Source: Flabesymbios commensalis (Eukaryota > Annelida > Polychaeta > Terebellida > Flabelligeridae). Taken from it: a stretch of 64,000 nucleotides of DNA. Each line of letters opens with the position of its first letter. Position 1 is the stretch's first letter. Below are positions 1-11,945 of the stretch, in pieces. Under the pieces are notes generated by a model, which was given only the letters and a program-made list of their open reading frames with translations, was not told the DNA's origin and ran no database searches. Where the stretch lies: NCBI GenBank assembly GCA_964017125.1, contig OZ024902.1, positions 55,347,245 through 55,411,244 on the forward strand, read 5' to 3'. Made by a program: the position numbers and the translations under genes.

Positions 1-746
1 TGAACAATTTTATGTTCGGAGTGATTTTTTTGCAAATTTTCAATGACACTGTTCCACTAAAGCCATACAATTACAGATTGAAAGCAAAACACTGCTTCGC
101 CAGCTGCTCATCAAAGAAAGGCGTGATAGGTAATTATAGCAGAAATGCATAATACAATATTACTGATTATAGGCATAATTCTCGACCTCAAAATCACGTA
201 CCCGACAAACACAAGACGTTGAACCAACGTTAGTTTCATGCTGGTCCACCGTCTGCGACGCTGGATCAACATAAAACCAACATTGGTTCAACGTATTGTG
301 TTTGCTGGGTAGGGTCCATGTTGCAGATGTGGCGATTTATGGTTTGTAGAAAAAACTCCTTTTTTTTAAACTGACAAAAAAACCCACTAAATTAAATATG
401 TGCTAACTGATATTGCAAGCATGTGTGGGATTTGGATATTTTTTTTTAATAGCGAGCTTGACATGTGTAGATGATTTGCATGTCCCAACCTATTTATGAA
501 CAGAACCACTGCGCAAAAACTTCCAGAATATGTAACAGCTGGATCGCTAAACGTTCTAAGCTATTATTATAAAAGCGACTAAAACTGTTCATAGTCTCCA
601 CATAATATGTGGATCTTGTGAAAAATGTTAGTGAAAAAAATGTAAGCGTAACGCAATTTCTCTAAATTTGAAATAATTTCTGAAAATTTTTAAATCATTT
701 ATTCGTGGATTTATTCATCGATATTTTTATTCATTTGAAAAAACGT
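1..746. other. Intergenic stretch, AT-rich
   Basis: No gene recognised. Apart from the CCCAGCA-type palindrome at 200-310 the sequence is AT-rich and without a long open frame. Confidence 0.6.
200..310. repeat. P-family palindrome (CCCAGCA repeat)
   Basis: Imperfect inverted repeat of about 110 bp. The left arm starts ACCCGACAAACACAAGACG and the right arm ends TGTGTTTGCTGGGT. The centre has the pair CCACCGTCTGCGACGCTGG typical of this family. The same architecture recurs more than 15 times in the window. Confidence 0.75.
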
Positions 747-860
747 GAGGACGCTATTTCCAAGTTTGAATAATAAAACATACAGCTTTTAATATTGCAA
801 AATTGAATTTGGGTCCGTCGTCATCAAGCCATTTTATACATTTACGAGACATTTTCATTG

Positions 861-930
861 TTAATCCCTACAGCGCGGGGATCGACTTTAGACGTCAGAA
901 TCTGACGTCTGTAGACGTCAGATTCTGACA
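861..930. repeat. M2 hairpin fragment
   Basis: TTAATCCCTACAGCGCGGGG followed by a self-complementary stretch around GACGTCAGAATCTGACGTC. The core matches better copies at 5401-5640 and 33761-34017. The outer right part is missing. Confidence 0.7.
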
Positions 931-1290
931 TATATACATAACGGACCCCCTGTCCGTACTGTGACATGATCATGTCTACTCCATGACGTGATATATATGA
1001 TATGCTACTTCATGACTACTCCATGACGAAAAGTATTAATCCTGTTGTGAACGGTCCAAACAATGTATTAACAGGTAAGTACGCTTTATTAACGATAAAA
1101 ATAAACAAAGCAGGTACAGTCATGATACAAAACGTTTAAAAAATTATACTGTAAAAAATAAATTTACCTTTTCAATATTCAAACTAAATCAGACTAAAAG
1201 ACACCACAATAAACATTTAGTACTGTGTTTATAACTACAATAACTTTTACAATCTTTTAGGAAATTGAAAAAACCCCATTTTTTCGCTTG

Positions 1291-4085
1291 TTAGAAAGTT
1301 CCAACAGTTGATGTTTTTTTTCGCTTGTAAACAATACTACTTTCAGGCTCGCTGTCTTCTTCAACTATTTGCACCTGTCCTATGAAATGCTTGCTGTCTA
1401 TTTGTACTGTGATGAACTTGTCACTGGTGTTTGCAGACATAGTATCGGTGTCAGTGATGCTCCCAGAAACTTCAGCAGATACTGGATTTTGAAAGGTTAT
1501 CTCTTTTTCTGATGGCACTGACATTATATCAGGGAAAGCACAGAAACATGATAAATTTCTTACCAATAGCTTTCCCATTGACACACTAATCAACTTTTGT
1601 AAAAAGCTGCACTGTTTGAATTATAGGGACAAACTGTCCGTTATATCAACTCCCTTGTTAATGGCATTATCAGCTGTTCTTTTTACAATTCCTCCGATGG
1701 CATCAGCTGCTCCTTTTCCATGGGACTATTCGAAATAATTCCATGTACAGCCGTGTAGTCCAAATTCTGGAATTCTGCTGAAAAAAACAAAAATTGTGAC
1801 GATTCTTATACTGAGTTGAGGGATCATCACTCCAAAAATGAATTGTGCTGATACCTGCATTGCATAAGAGATGTATTATCGGCTGGAGATGAGCCCAGAT
1901 CGCAGGCGCGTCGTGCCTTGTGCAATCAGACACTATGCAGAAAGAGACTGTTGCTTCGTTTGTATAATTATGGGACTCCAGTGTGCAGAGTAATATGTTT
2001 GTTAGACCCGCCAAAGTGTGCTGATTGGATGGACCGCGCTCTACAAGAGGTGAAATTATCTGAAAAATCAATAATTACTGTGCAACCTGGGAGTTTCTTT
2101 AATGAAGAAGTACTGTCGAGCTACTCTAAAAAACATCACAAAATTCTGCAGGAGTACCAGAAATCTCTATTAAAAGATTTTTCTGTACCGTTACCAGCTT
2201 CTTTTTTATCATCAGCTCAGATTGTATTACCTTCCATTGTGTGATTGTATGTAATTGTATCAGAACGATCAGACTTCACAAAATCAAGGCCATCACATTC
2301 TCTTAAGTAGCGTTAAAGAATGATTCAACTGCAAAACGCGCATGCCTGAGACGGTCAAGTGTAGGCCAACAGTAGCCTATTGAGTACAGATTGACGGCAT
2401 TAATATAGCCACTGAACTGATTACAAGATACTACTTAAACGGAACATTGATTCAATGCTGTTTTAATGCTAGGCCAACGTTTGCGACGCTGGCCCAACAT
2501 TGAACCAACATTGAATAAATGTACAATGTTTGAGAGAAAGTCCTTCTGCCCAGCAAACACAAGACATTTGTATAACATTTATACAACGTCGGCCCAACGT
2601 CTTCGACGTTGGTCCAACATTGCATAAAGTCATACAAATGTTTTGTGTTTACTGGGCATGTCAATACAAGCTTGGGTCAAGCAGTTTCAACATCCCCGCA
2701 GTAATACAGTCAGTTTGCTTGCAAGCCAGCGTCCAAGTAGGGGTAAGGGCCAAGAGCTTTCAATTATAAACTCATAGATGTCGCTCAAGTATATATGAAC
2801 TTGCTGTGATCTGAGAACTTGCCCTTATTGAGGCTTTGGGTAGGAAACGCATATTTAGTATTATTATGGAATATGGGGACTTGGCCTACCCACGGGCACT
2901 ATTGCCTTCTGGGGAACCCTTGTCCCGCGAATTTTGACAGTTGACCACACCTTTAAGTGTGGGATTGGGGCACACAGCTGCAGCTACAACATCTTCCATG
3001 GTTTGAATCGAGGAAGTGATTACATTTAATTTTGATAGCCTTATAAGAATGTGGTGGCAGTTCTCATGCTGTTTGCATAAGCAAGACTCTCTGTCTAGGA
3101 TCGTTGCATGCACAACATAGAAAGGTTTAAGTCTACAAAATAGACTGTATCTGATATTGTAAAGATATTCTTGTGAAAATTTAGTATGTATAGACGTACC
3201 ATCATTTCACAGAGAATTCGTCGCTGCATTTTTTACTTTATTTCGAGTAATGGTGTCGATTTTGCTTGTAGTAACACGACTGTTGTCATCACGACATATA
3301 AACTCTTTGACCGTTGGGAAATTGATTCGTGTTTTTCTCCTGCTGTATATTGTAGACTCGCCACTGATAATTTGATTAATTAAAGATTTTTTACTGCTCA
3401 TCCCAAATGTAGATTTTGCCATATAGGTTTTCGCGTACTTTCTTCTGTTTGTTTGCACTAATTTGACGATGAATTGTCTTTCTTTGATTGAACGAGAGTT
3501 TGTGTAGGCCTACTTCTGTTTGATCGCGGAAATGGGACTACAATAGCAGAAAAAAAATAACTGCTTTCTGGATTTTTTAGATACTTCGCTCTTTCCTAGC
3601 AGTTGATTACCTGCTTTTGTGGTGTTGTAAGTGCTATATTTTTATTTAGGCACTGGAGACGTTTTTTGTACATATTTGATTTTCTTTCAGCCAGTTTCAG
3701 CTTTTCTTCTGCATGTTTCAATCGACTATGTGTACTTTGGCTTTTTCACGAAATATTTGTCTGCGACCACGTTTCTTTGTGATGACTCCGGTTCTGCTTC
3801 ATTATGACCACGTGTTTCATTCTGTGTTTGATTTTCTTCAATATTTTGGAAAGCTAAAGTTCTGTTCTTTTTCCTTTTGCCTGTACATTCGTTTATTTTT
3901 TTTTCTCCACTGTTTTCCTTGTTTACGAATCGTTCTGTCACTTATAGCTATTTTAGTCTTCTCTTCTATTTTGCTCTCTCTTTCTCTCTAAGCTTTTCTA
4001 ATAATTCTTCATCATTTGTTATCCTGGCCATATATCTTCGCTGACTTTCGGCTCCAGACAAAGGCTTCTTTTTCAATCGAACCAT
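1291..4085 (-). pseudogene. Degenerate D-D-E transposase-like gene of element E1
   Basis: Reading the - strand from about 4085, an ATG preceded by an acceptor-like TTTCAG opens a basic, charged N-terminus (MVRLKKKPLSGAESQRRYMA, then a KLREKERAK stretch). Near 3113-2886 lies a Cys/His segment (RESCLCKQHENCHHIL, later VCPNPTLKG). Around 2070 comes IIDFSDNF followed by IQSAHFGGS and ITLHTGV. At about 1845-1815 is SDDPSTQYKN, and at about 1742-1690 WNYFE followed by SHGKGAADAIGGIVKRTAD. The order D (DFSDN), D (SDDPSTQYK), E (WNYFE) looks like a D-D-E catalytic triad. From memory, this arrangement is common in uncharacterised repetitive proteins of invertebrates, but I cannot name the superfamily. 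The pieces lie in several frames with stops between them, so the gene is dead. An open frame on the opposite strand at 1918-2244 is best explained as an antisense shadow. Confidence 0.55.
2448..2657. repeat. Two adjacent P-family palindromes
   Basis: A degenerate copy (about 2448-2535, centre GCCAACGTTTGCGACGCTGG) is followed by a well-formed copy at 2548-2657 that begins GCCCAGCAAACACAAGACA and ends TGTTTACTGGGC, with centre CCAACGTCTTCGACGTTGG. Both interrupt the E1 transposase relic. Confidence 0.8.
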
Positions 4086-5352
4086 CTGAAATTATTTACA
4101 ATCAATAATAACAGATTGCAAAGTGTTAATAAACAATAAAATTATAAAATCCTCTGTTTACCTTACAGCTTTTAAATCTGCGCATGTGAGTGGGCCCACT
4201 CAGTGATTTATGACGACCTAACCCACCTAGCTTATCTTAAAGCAGCTTAGTCGTCATGCTTCAATGAACCAGAATATTTACACTTATGAGGACGTTGCCA
4301 TGCTGGATATGCGTGACATTGCATTGCATACCCACAAATGTTTATTCCACCAACCATGACGACCTACCCACCGTCTTTAAAGTAGAAAAAAATACTCCGT
4401 GACATTGAGTCCCTCCATGACGTATATGTCCCTCCGTGACATATTCGCCACAAAACACAGATAATTGGGCGTGTAATTCACAGACACGCTATTTTCAATG
4501 GTTCAAGAAACACAATTATTGCAATGTTGTCTATTTAAGGGAAATAGGTAAAAAACGGATTTGTCTGTCACCATTTATATTTCGTCATGGAGGAGACATA
4601 CAATAAAGGTACGTTTTGACCTTTTTGTAAAATTTCATAGGAAACAATAAGTTGCAAGATATAAAACACTCACCCTGTTTTCAGCCGCTGTTCACGAGTG
4701 CCGCGCACTCTAATAAACTGCAAATGGTTTGTTAAGAAAAATACGCCGAGCAATACTACATGACGATGTCACACCGTGACATTTAATGGGGACAATTGAA
4801 GAAACGTCTATCATTTAACAAAAGATATAGAAATTATTATAAAATTTGCAGTAAAATTAGATAATTGGACAGAGAATCATAATTAAATTCCATAAGATTT
4901 TGTAAATAAAAGATTTTAATTTGCTTAACTGCGAAATAAAAAAATAAGAACTGGGACACGTCACGGAGGGACAAATTAGGGGTTAATTAGTGAATTAGAT
5001 TTAAAATAATTTTTAATTTTAATATATTTTTCATCTGTACTAGTTGAAAACTTTGATCTCTGTATATATCAATGTAAAATGTACTTATTTTTTCGACAGT
5101 TTGGACTTCAAAGGCCTTGCTGCAAAAGGTCGACCAAATTATAGAAACCCTCATATAATGTAAAATATAATGTGTCACGTTTCAATGAAAAAAAATGTTA
5201 ATAGCGTCCTCTATAGCACGTATGACACTTATGTTGGCGGCGCATGCAGCACATTATAGTTGCCATAGCTACGGAGGTGATCTATGGTTGTGACTCGCAC
5301 ACTAAATTACACGCACATTACAAGATCTGTATGATAATAATATAATTATTAA

Positions 5353-5794
5353 CCCTTGTCCTGCTACACCCGTATGTATACGGCCTACAGCATATTTTAA
5401 CCCTTACAGCGCGGGGATCGACTTTAGTCGTCAGAATCTGACGTCTACAGACGTCAGATTCTGACGACTAAAGTCGATCTCCGCACCTGAGGGAGTAAAC
5501 ATATTTATAACGGCCGTAGAGCCATAACAAAGGTATTTAAATGAATCAGAAAGAGCTAACTAAGACAGTTATGATGATTTCAAATTGAAAAAAACATTTG
5601 GTTTCCATGGTCAGTACAAAAGATTTCAGAGCTTTAAGGGTTAAACCAAGGATATGTCACTGAAATGGATCACATAGTTTGTGGTAGAAGCTCAGTTAGT
5701 CCAATAACAAAATTTAAAAGATGTATATTTTATTAGAAATGTTTTTTGTCATTTGACGAGAAATACTATACAAAGCCATTTAGCAGGACAAAGG
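5353..5794. mobile_element. M3 MITE carrying a nested M2 MITE
   Basis: Starts CCCTTGTCCTGC after TTAA (5349-5352) and ends GCAGGACAAAGG before TTAA (5795-5798). The flanks GTATGTATACGGCC and ATGTCACTGAAATGG match the M3 copy at 33349-33592. An M2 element at 5401-5640 splits it at an internal TTAA, so M3 inserted first. Confidence 0.75.
5401..5640. mobile_element. M2 MITE, complete, nested in M3
   Basis: Flanked by TTAA on both sides (5397-5400 and 5641-5644). It starts CCCTTACAGCGCGGGGATCG, has a near-perfect hairpin in the first 100 bp, and continues with the family body (GAATCAGAAAGAGCTAACTA, then ATTTCAAATTGAAAAAAAC) to GCTTTAAGGG. TTAA targets and CCC/GGG ends are typical of piggyBac-like MITEs. 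The assignment is inference. Confidence 0.75.
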
Positions 5795-5798
5795 TTAA

Positions 5799-6033
5799 CC
5801 TTCAAAACTTAAAGTGCTGAATCCTTTTTGTAAAATCCTTGGAGACCAAAGGTTTTTTTTCAATTTGAAATCATCATAAATGTCTTAGTTAGCTCTTTCT
5901 GATTCATTTAAATACATATGTTATGGGTCTACGCCCATTAGAAATATTTTTACTCTAACAGCGTGGGAAACGACTTTAGTCGTCAGAATCTGACGGATTC
6001 TGACGACTAAAGTCGGTCCCCGCGCTGTAAGGG
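5799..6033. mobile_element. M2 MITE, opposite orientation
   Basis: Bounded by TTAA at 5795-5798 (shared with M3) and at 6034-6037. It holds the same body as 5401-5640 in reverse order, ending CCCCGCGCTGTAAGGG, with the central GACGACTAAAGTCGGTCC hairpin arm. Confidence 0.75.
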
Positions 6034-6037
6034 TTAA

Positions 6038-6255
6038 ACCGCTAATCATGATTATAGTCATTATTAATCCATTGTATTAGCAGATCAAATCACCGTCATT
6101 AGGAATGAAATTACCATTTAAACATCTAGATTAGCATATGTTTTAACAAATACATGTATGAGTATTTTTCACCCACTAGAAGTTGTGGGTCGCGGTAGCG
6201 AGACGCAACTCCATGTGGCTGAAAAATTAAATAATTTAATTCAGCGCTTAAAGGG
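6038..6255. repeat. M7 MITE-like element with AAGTTGTGGGTCGCG hairpin
   Basis: It begins after the TTAA that ends the previous M2 and runs to GCGCTTAAAGGG before TTGA. It contains a hairpin (about 6169-6219: AGAAGTTGTGGGTCGCGG paired with GCGAGACGCAACTCC). A relative sits next to another M2 at 10417-10577. Confidence 0.5.
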
Positions 6256-6635
6256 TTGATATCGTCTGCATTATTTCAGAAATACGAGAAAAAACGATTT
6301 AAAACGATTTGACACCGTATAACCACTGGTGACACATGTTCCACAAACCGCGTAATGAACAATTGCCATATCAGTCCTATATGCCTATAATTATTGAGGT
6401 CACCTGCGCATATTATCCATATTTTGGTTTCATTTGAAGCATAATACTTATAAAATCCACGACTTTTATAACTTGGAATAGATGTTAGAATTGCTGAGAA
6501 AAAAGACAAATTTCAAAACTGCTTCCGCATATAATTTTTCAAACTGTGAAGAAAACAAATCCGTTATCCAACGATTCCATCTATCGTAACACTGACCTTC
6601 ACGGCTTGTTGGGGTGATGATATGATCACACACAT

Positions 6636-6702
6636 ACCCACTGAGCACACGATGTTGTGGCGACGTTGATTCAACGTCGCAACAACGTCGTCTGCCCAGT
6701 GG
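6636..6702. repeat. Short P-like palindrome (CCCACTG type)
   Basis: CCCACTGAGCACACGATGTTG...CAACAACGTCGTCTGCCCAGTGGG with central CGACGTTGATTCAACGTCG. It is a shorter subtype of the CCCAGCA palindromes; a sister copy is at 61886-61965. Confidence 0.7.
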
Positions 6703-7943
6703 GATAGATATATCGTGTCATGAAGTTACGTCGATAAAAATACGTTTTATTGTGTAGTCGGGCACTTAGAACTATAATAATTGTATCGGGACATTCCAAA
6801 CTAACGAATCTGATTGTACGCCATGAACTTAGGTTGACCGATTGACATACTTTGGAGATCTTTGGACATATAGATCTATGTGTACAATCTTCTAATTTAA
6901 TCTACAATAATTATTGTTTCTTCCCTGAAGTTAAATTTAGCAACATAAATTTATCAAGTTAATTTGTGGTTAATATGATTAGATAATACAAATGTTTGAG
7001 TTCAGCAGAGTTACAATGTTGTTAGAACTTCATCTATATAAAGTTCCTAAATGTTGTAACGTTATTTATTTTGGCTATAATGCATTTACAAAAGAAGGTG
7101 TCTCACTAAACATACTCATTGGGACATTAGAATGCAAAGATAGATCAGATATCGTCCCATATTTGTCATTAATAACATTGAAAACGTTATGTATTTTAAA
7201 ACATCTTGAACTTGAGAAAATTAATTGCACTTAAAACTATTGATATGCAAAGTCTGGTAGAGAAACTGGCACAAAAAAACTCCCATGCAGCTACCAACGC
7301 TGTCTGAATGACATGCCAGCATCTCCGGCGCTGGCCCAACATTGGGGCAGAGCTGGACCAACGTCCGTATTGGCTGGGTTATCACTCCTTAAAGGCTAAA
7401 TTGCGACATCTCAATGTCATGCATAAGCATTGCCCCTGTAAAATCCAAAACTATAACAGAAAAAATAAATCCCAGATATTGATCCATGTCTACTACCCGT
7501 TACCTATAACCTAAATACTTGGTCTAAAAAGATTAGAGCTGTCAATATACTGCCCTGCAAAACCAAAAAAAAATGCATTCAAATAATTATCGTATTTAAA
7601 CGATGACTAAGTGTATGAGGCATATTTCCGTCGCCGCGGGGGCTTGTTCCAAGTATATATGGTGTAACATGAAGATACTACAGATAAAGTATATAATAGT
7701 AAAAGCATATCTATTTTTATATCAGGATCATAAGCCACGATATAATTTTATAACTGTTCTGTCCATCTTAACCCTCATAGCGCAATTTATGCATTTATTT
7801 ATTTGACATTCCAGTTGAAAACATACAAAAATTGGTACAATACTAGTATATCATTAATTTTAATTCTGTAGAACCTTCCAACAGATCATCAACTTTGGTT
7901 GACGGGAACAGGTCTAGACGAGGCCTGTCAACCATATAAGAAT
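6703..7943. other. Intergenic stretch
   Basis: No gene recognised. A decayed P-like fragment (GGCGCTGGCCCAACATTGG) lies near 7325-7375. The rest is AT-rich unique-looking sequence. Confidence 0.55.
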
Positions 7944-9189
7944 GGTATCATGCACAACTGGTCTAACCCATTTTTTGTTGTTTTGAGTAACCAGCATTGA
8001 AGGTTTTAACCTCTCTGGTAAATCAGGCAGCTGCGATGAAGCCTATAAAAGCCTAACATGGAATGTACATTGGATGTACATCACTGTACATTAAAATTAT
8101 ATAAAATATTTTTCCCTAAAGATGATATATTCGAAATTAAAGCACTTTAAAGGGACTGGTCCAGGCTAAAATCATAAAAAAATCGGTGATGTTATTTTGG
8201 GTTCTTAATATGACCATATGTCCAAAGACTATGTCCAAAGACTAAAACTTCAATTTTTTTTAATTTTGATGCTGCGCATTCACCATTTAGGCTAGCTATA
8301 GAGACGAAATTCCTGATTTCAAATTATTGACAACCATGTCAAAAAAAGGAAATTCGGGAATTTCGTCTGTATATCTAGCCTAACTGGTGAATGCGCAGCA
8401 CAATTTTTTTTTTAATTTGCAGTTCTAATCTATGTACATGTTTACATCATATGGTCATATTAAGAACCCGAAATAAAATCACCGATATTTTTATAATTTT
8501 ACCCTGGGCCAGTCCCTTTAATTAAAGTTGGTTACATGAGGGTTAGACCATTTGTGCATGTTGTTTTTTCGTTTGGTCAAACCCGGAATTTTTTAATTAG
8601 TCACTGATTTTCAAAGAATTATGCTGCTTAATCCATGATAAATTGACAGAATTCCGTGCATGCATCCACATATTAAGGAAATATCATAAAAAACAATGAA
8701 AATATATGTTATTGATAGAAATAACTTGCTAAAATTACGAGTTTCACATTGAGGGTTAGACCATTTGGTCACTGATTTTATTTACCTTCTATCTTAATTT
8801 GTATTTATTCGTTTTATCATGTACTTCAAGTTGTAAGGTGATTTCCTTAACATTGTTTTTTATGTATAATCACTGGAGGATGCACTGTGGCTGATATCGA
8901 GTAAAATTCGCCTCGCTTCTTTAGCAGGGAACCGTTTTTCCTCTTTAAATTCTTGGACACGTCCATTTCACTCTTTTTGACTTGATCAGAAGTGAGGGTT
9001 AAACCAATTTTATGCTCTATTATTGTCTATGAAAATCGCCAAAAAGCAGCAAACAAACTTGTACCACAGAATGTGATTGGTCTAGACATTTGGCTCTTTT
9101 TGCAGATAGAGCTTGTGGTGAGAGCTTTCAAAAACACCCAAAATCTCAAAATCGTCAAAATCTGGGTTAGCCCACTTGTACATGATGCC
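7944..9189. mobile_element. E6 copy a: TIR element with iterated GGGTTAGACCA
   Basis: Ends form an inverted pair: GGTATCATGCACAACTGGTC at the left and GCCCACTTGTACATGATGCC at the right. Inside, GGGTTAGACCA or a close variant appears near 7967, 8541, 8575, 8751, 8994 and 9169 in both orientations. Two relatives in opposite orientation occur at 44346-45130 and 50635-51472. This copy is longer because an M1 MITE inserted at 8151-8517. No convincing coding capacity. Confidence 0.65.
8151..8517. mobile_element. M1 MITE, full-length palindromic, nested in E6
   Basis: TTAA at 8147-8150 and 8518-8521. Ends are AGGGACTGGTCCAGG and CCCTGGGCCAGTCCCT. The whole element folds on itself; the inner arms carry CTGCGCATTCACCATTTAGG and the complementary CCTAACTGGTGAATGCGCAG. 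The E6 copies at 44 and 50 kb lack it, which dates this insertion after E6. Confidence 0.85.
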
Positions 9190-9378
9190 AAAACAAGCTG
9201 TTCAACAGTTATAGGTGTTTTTAAATATACACGTAAGATTTATTTAATGCAGTTTAATTGTTATTTCCCGACAACGTCAAGTGGGTAAAATTACTTGAAC
9301 GTGTAATTTAATTTCAAAACATATGCCAATCTGGCCACTTTAATGTTGATAACACTTTTAATATTTTTTTCTAATTAA

Positions 9379-9531
9379 CCCTTTAACCGCCGGTCACGAT
9401 AATATTCGTTTTTTTTATTTTCATTAACACAATAAACACTAGCTATTTTACATTTTAAAGATGAATCGTGTCAATAAAATTTGGTGAAAATTCGAATTAA
9501 AATAACTTTTCGGTTGAAGGGTTATCAGCGC
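9379..9531. repeat. M4 MITE, short copy
   Basis: After TTAA (9375-9378): CCCTTTAACCGCCGG; the end is CGGTTGAAGGG before TTAT. Similar ends occur at 34600-34796 and 61435-61672. Confidence 0.6.
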
Positions 9532-9565
9532 CGGTGCAACCATTTTTAATCGTGAAATATCGCTA

Positions 9566-9629
9566 ATAGACGTTGGTCCAACATTGTGTACAATTGTTAT
9601 ACAAATGTTTTGTGTTTGCTTGGTAAGCG
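9566..9629. repeat. P-family half palindrome
   Basis: ACGTTGGTCCAACATTG followed by ACAAATGTTTTGTGTTTGCT. Only the right half of a P element is kept. Confidence 0.55.
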
Positions 9630-10029
9630 GTAGCCAGACGCAAATCAGACGTAAATCAGTATTTTATAACTAATAGGTATAAAGTATAATTAAACGGGTA
9701 TTTGAAGTGTGAACGATCCACTTAGCTATTTGACAGCTAAAATATGCAGTGACTGGATGGAGTACACTTGTAATTTTGTCCTCGTCTTTGTCAATTAGCA
9801 TAGGCTTAATGTGTCTAGACAATGGTCTACTCTGAGTATAATGTGTGAAGTGATGTTAGCCGATTACCATTAACCCTCTGTGTGCCAGGTGATACTACAC
9901 TCTAACCCTGTGTGTGCTAGGCGACAATATGCTTATTCAATTTCTGTCCACAGCAAAACGTAATCTTATTCCACATCGATCTGAATACATTTTGTGGTGA
10001 ATAATTGGGAATATTATATTTTTGATGTG

Positions 10030-10195
10030 TAAACCAAGAAAACAAGGTTGTTTTTTTTAATTTGAAATCTTAAAAAATGTCTTATATAGTTAGCCCTTTC
10101 CGCTTCATTTGAATATATGTGTCATGGGTCCACGGCCATTATAAATATTTTACTCTTTCATATTTTATTTAACTCTTATCCCCGCGTTGAGAGGG
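10030..10195. repeat. M2 MITE, decayed copy
   Basis: Carries the M2 body (AATTTGAAATCTTAAAAAATG, ATTTGAATATATGTGTCATG, CCACGGCCATTATAAATATT) and ends CCCCGCGTTGAGAGGG. The central hairpin is lost. Confidence 0.6.
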
Positions 10196-10200
10196 TTCAA

Positions 10201-10412
10201 CCCTTACAGCTCGGGTATCGACTTTAGTCGAATCTGACATCTGTAGACGTCAGAATCTGAGTGGGACTACTAAAGTCTATCGCCGCACTGTGCCGTAAAC
10301 ACAGACCATAGGTATTCAAATGGATCGGAATGACATAAATAAGACATTTGTGATGATTTCAAATTGAAAAAACCCATTTGGTCTCCATAAATTTTTTTCA
10401 GCGCTTTAAGGG
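10201..10412. mobile_element. M2 MITE
   Basis: Begins CCCTTACAGCTCGGGTATCG after TTCAA and ends GCGCTTTAAGGG before TTAA (10413-10416). It has the family hairpin, with several mismatches, and the body. Confidence 0.7.
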
Positions 10413-10416
10413 TTAA

Positions 10417-10577
10417 GTGCTAATCACGTTTAAAGCCGTTTTTAGCCTTTCTGTGAATGTGAATCCAATTGTACAGATATAAGTGTTTTCTACGCACTTG
10501 AAGTTGTGGGTCGCGTTAGCGGGACACAACTTCAATTGGGTAATATTACTTAAATTATTGAATATAACATTTTAAGG
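10417..10577. repeat. M7-like element abutting M2
   Basis: Begins GTGCTAATCACG, compare ACCGCTAATCATG at 6038. It contains the hairpin ACTTGAAGTTGTGGGTCGCG paired with GGGACACAACTTCAATTGGG. An M2 next to an M7 is seen twice in the window. Confidence 0.5.
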
Positions 10578-11335
10578 GATAAAAATCTATTATCATGATT
10601 ATATTCATAGGCGTATAATAATATCTAAAATGAAATTTCCGTCTAACAGCAAATTTTAATATGTTAAGCATCACTAAATATTTCTGTGATTTTGACACAA
10701 AAATGAATGGATAAAATCGTTTGATTTTTCAGTCCTCAAAGCCAGAAATTTTTAACAAATACTGTGATTACTGGTTTATTCGAATCTGAAGAGATTAAGC
10801 AATTTTATTGAAAATCAAAACAAGAATATTTTCTTCTAAGCGCATGTAAATTACCACAACATGCAGAGGGTTATCATTCATTAGCCTGAAGTGGTCGCTG
10901 GAAGGTGACTTTGATTTTCTGAATTGAACTGGAACACTATTATCTTTTTAGCTTCGGGTAAGATGCATGGCAACCAGAATATCAGGAGAGGCGCCAGGAA
11001 CTGTTTGTGCAGGACACGTTTTGCATTGCTGTTGCTGTTACTAAATAGCTCTCTGGTAAATTTCACTCAATATTTTTATTTTGGCATCTTTATTAGGCTC
11101 GGCCGTAGGCCGTAGCCCATTAAGTTTATTTTGGCTTAGTTTGTTTTCTTTTTTCGAAGAAAGAGGGGTGCTGCGTGTGGGTAACGGTTTACATTTCTGT
11201 ACACCACTGCAGTCCTTATGAACATGTGCAATACAACGTTTCAGGTCCTTAGGTTAAGTACTTTTGTCTTTAACAAGTGTTCATAAAAAATAATATTCAC
11301 GATGATATTTGTGGTTAAGAGCTTAAAGTATTTGG
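10578..11335. other. Intergenic stretch
   Basis: No gene or clear repeat recognised; AT-rich. Confidence 0.5.
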
Positions 11336-11945
11336 GTTTGAACAATGTTGGCCCAGAGTCTCAGACCATGGCCCAACATTATTCCACGACTGGGCCAATG
11401 TATCGTGTTATCTGGGTAGTGGCCTTTCTGGCCACATGGGAGGAAAGTGTCACCCGTATAGCAATTGCCGCAGTGCTGGTATGTGTGGCAAAGCAGGCCT
11501 ATGTATGAAGAATGCTGGGTTATTGTTGGGCCATTGTCAGACACGTTGGATCAACTTTGAAGAAACATTGGTTAGCCGTCCAGTGGTTGCCGTAGACGCT
11601 GGTGTAAAAGAATCATGCGTTGGGTCAGCGTTGGAGTAGTGTTGAGCCAGCGTCGTACACGATTGATCGGCATTGAACAAGCATTAGGCTGCGACGTTGG
11701 CCCAACATTGAACCGGAATTTGCATCCTCTGTATCCTCTGTACAAGCTTCATCGTAGGCAAGTATTGAATGAATGTTGCCAGCATCGGCGATGGTGGTGG
11801 AGGGAATACATGATATATTTTAACTTGTCTCCTTCGCAGGAGACAGAAGACGTTGAATCAATGTTGGTTTATCGTTGGTTTAGGATCTACCACGCTAGCC
11901 CAACGTTAAATCAACATTGATTTAACGTCTTGTGACTGCAGGGTT
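11336..11945. repeat. Cluster of decayed P-family palindromes
   Basis: Several P-type segments in a row: ATGTTGGCCCAGAG/TGGCCCAACATT near 11345-11385, GACGCTGGTGTAAAAG near 11595, GCGACGTTGGCCCAACATTG near 11692, and a better one at about 11850-11942 (GACGTTGAATCAATGTTGG to GATTTAACGTCTTGTG). The spacing does not fit a simple tandem array. Confidence 0.6.

Larger units (their letters stand above)
747..5211. mobile_element. E1: old TIR DNA transposon with iterated CTACTCCRTGACR motif
   Basis: Tentative boundaries are a 12-bp inverted pair, GAGGACGCTATT at 747-758 and AATAGCGTCCTC at 5200-5211; no clear target-site duplication is visible. Inside, the motif CTACTCCATGACG and close variants recur near both ends: 976-988, 1004-1015 and 1016-1028 on the left, and near 4391, 4412, 4431, 4583, 4757-4782 and 4957 on the right, in both orientations. 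Between them, on the - strand, lies the wreck of a D-D-E transposase-like gene. P palindromes (2448-2657) and an M2 hairpin (861-930) inserted later. The internal content is better supported than the exact ends. Confidence 0.5.

Noticed and set aside
1918-2244. 108-codon open frame on the + strand
   Set aside because: It is antisense to the DFSDN and SDDPSTQYKN part of the E1 transposase relic, which has recognisable motifs on the - strand.
8541-9180. Interstitial telomere-like GGGTTAG
   Set aside because: Occurs singly within a longer GGGTTAGACCA motif, not as tandem TTAGGG.
8992-9288. 98-codon open frame, and a related one at 44319-44525
   Set aside because: Within E6 copies; the frame is not kept between copies and has no domain.
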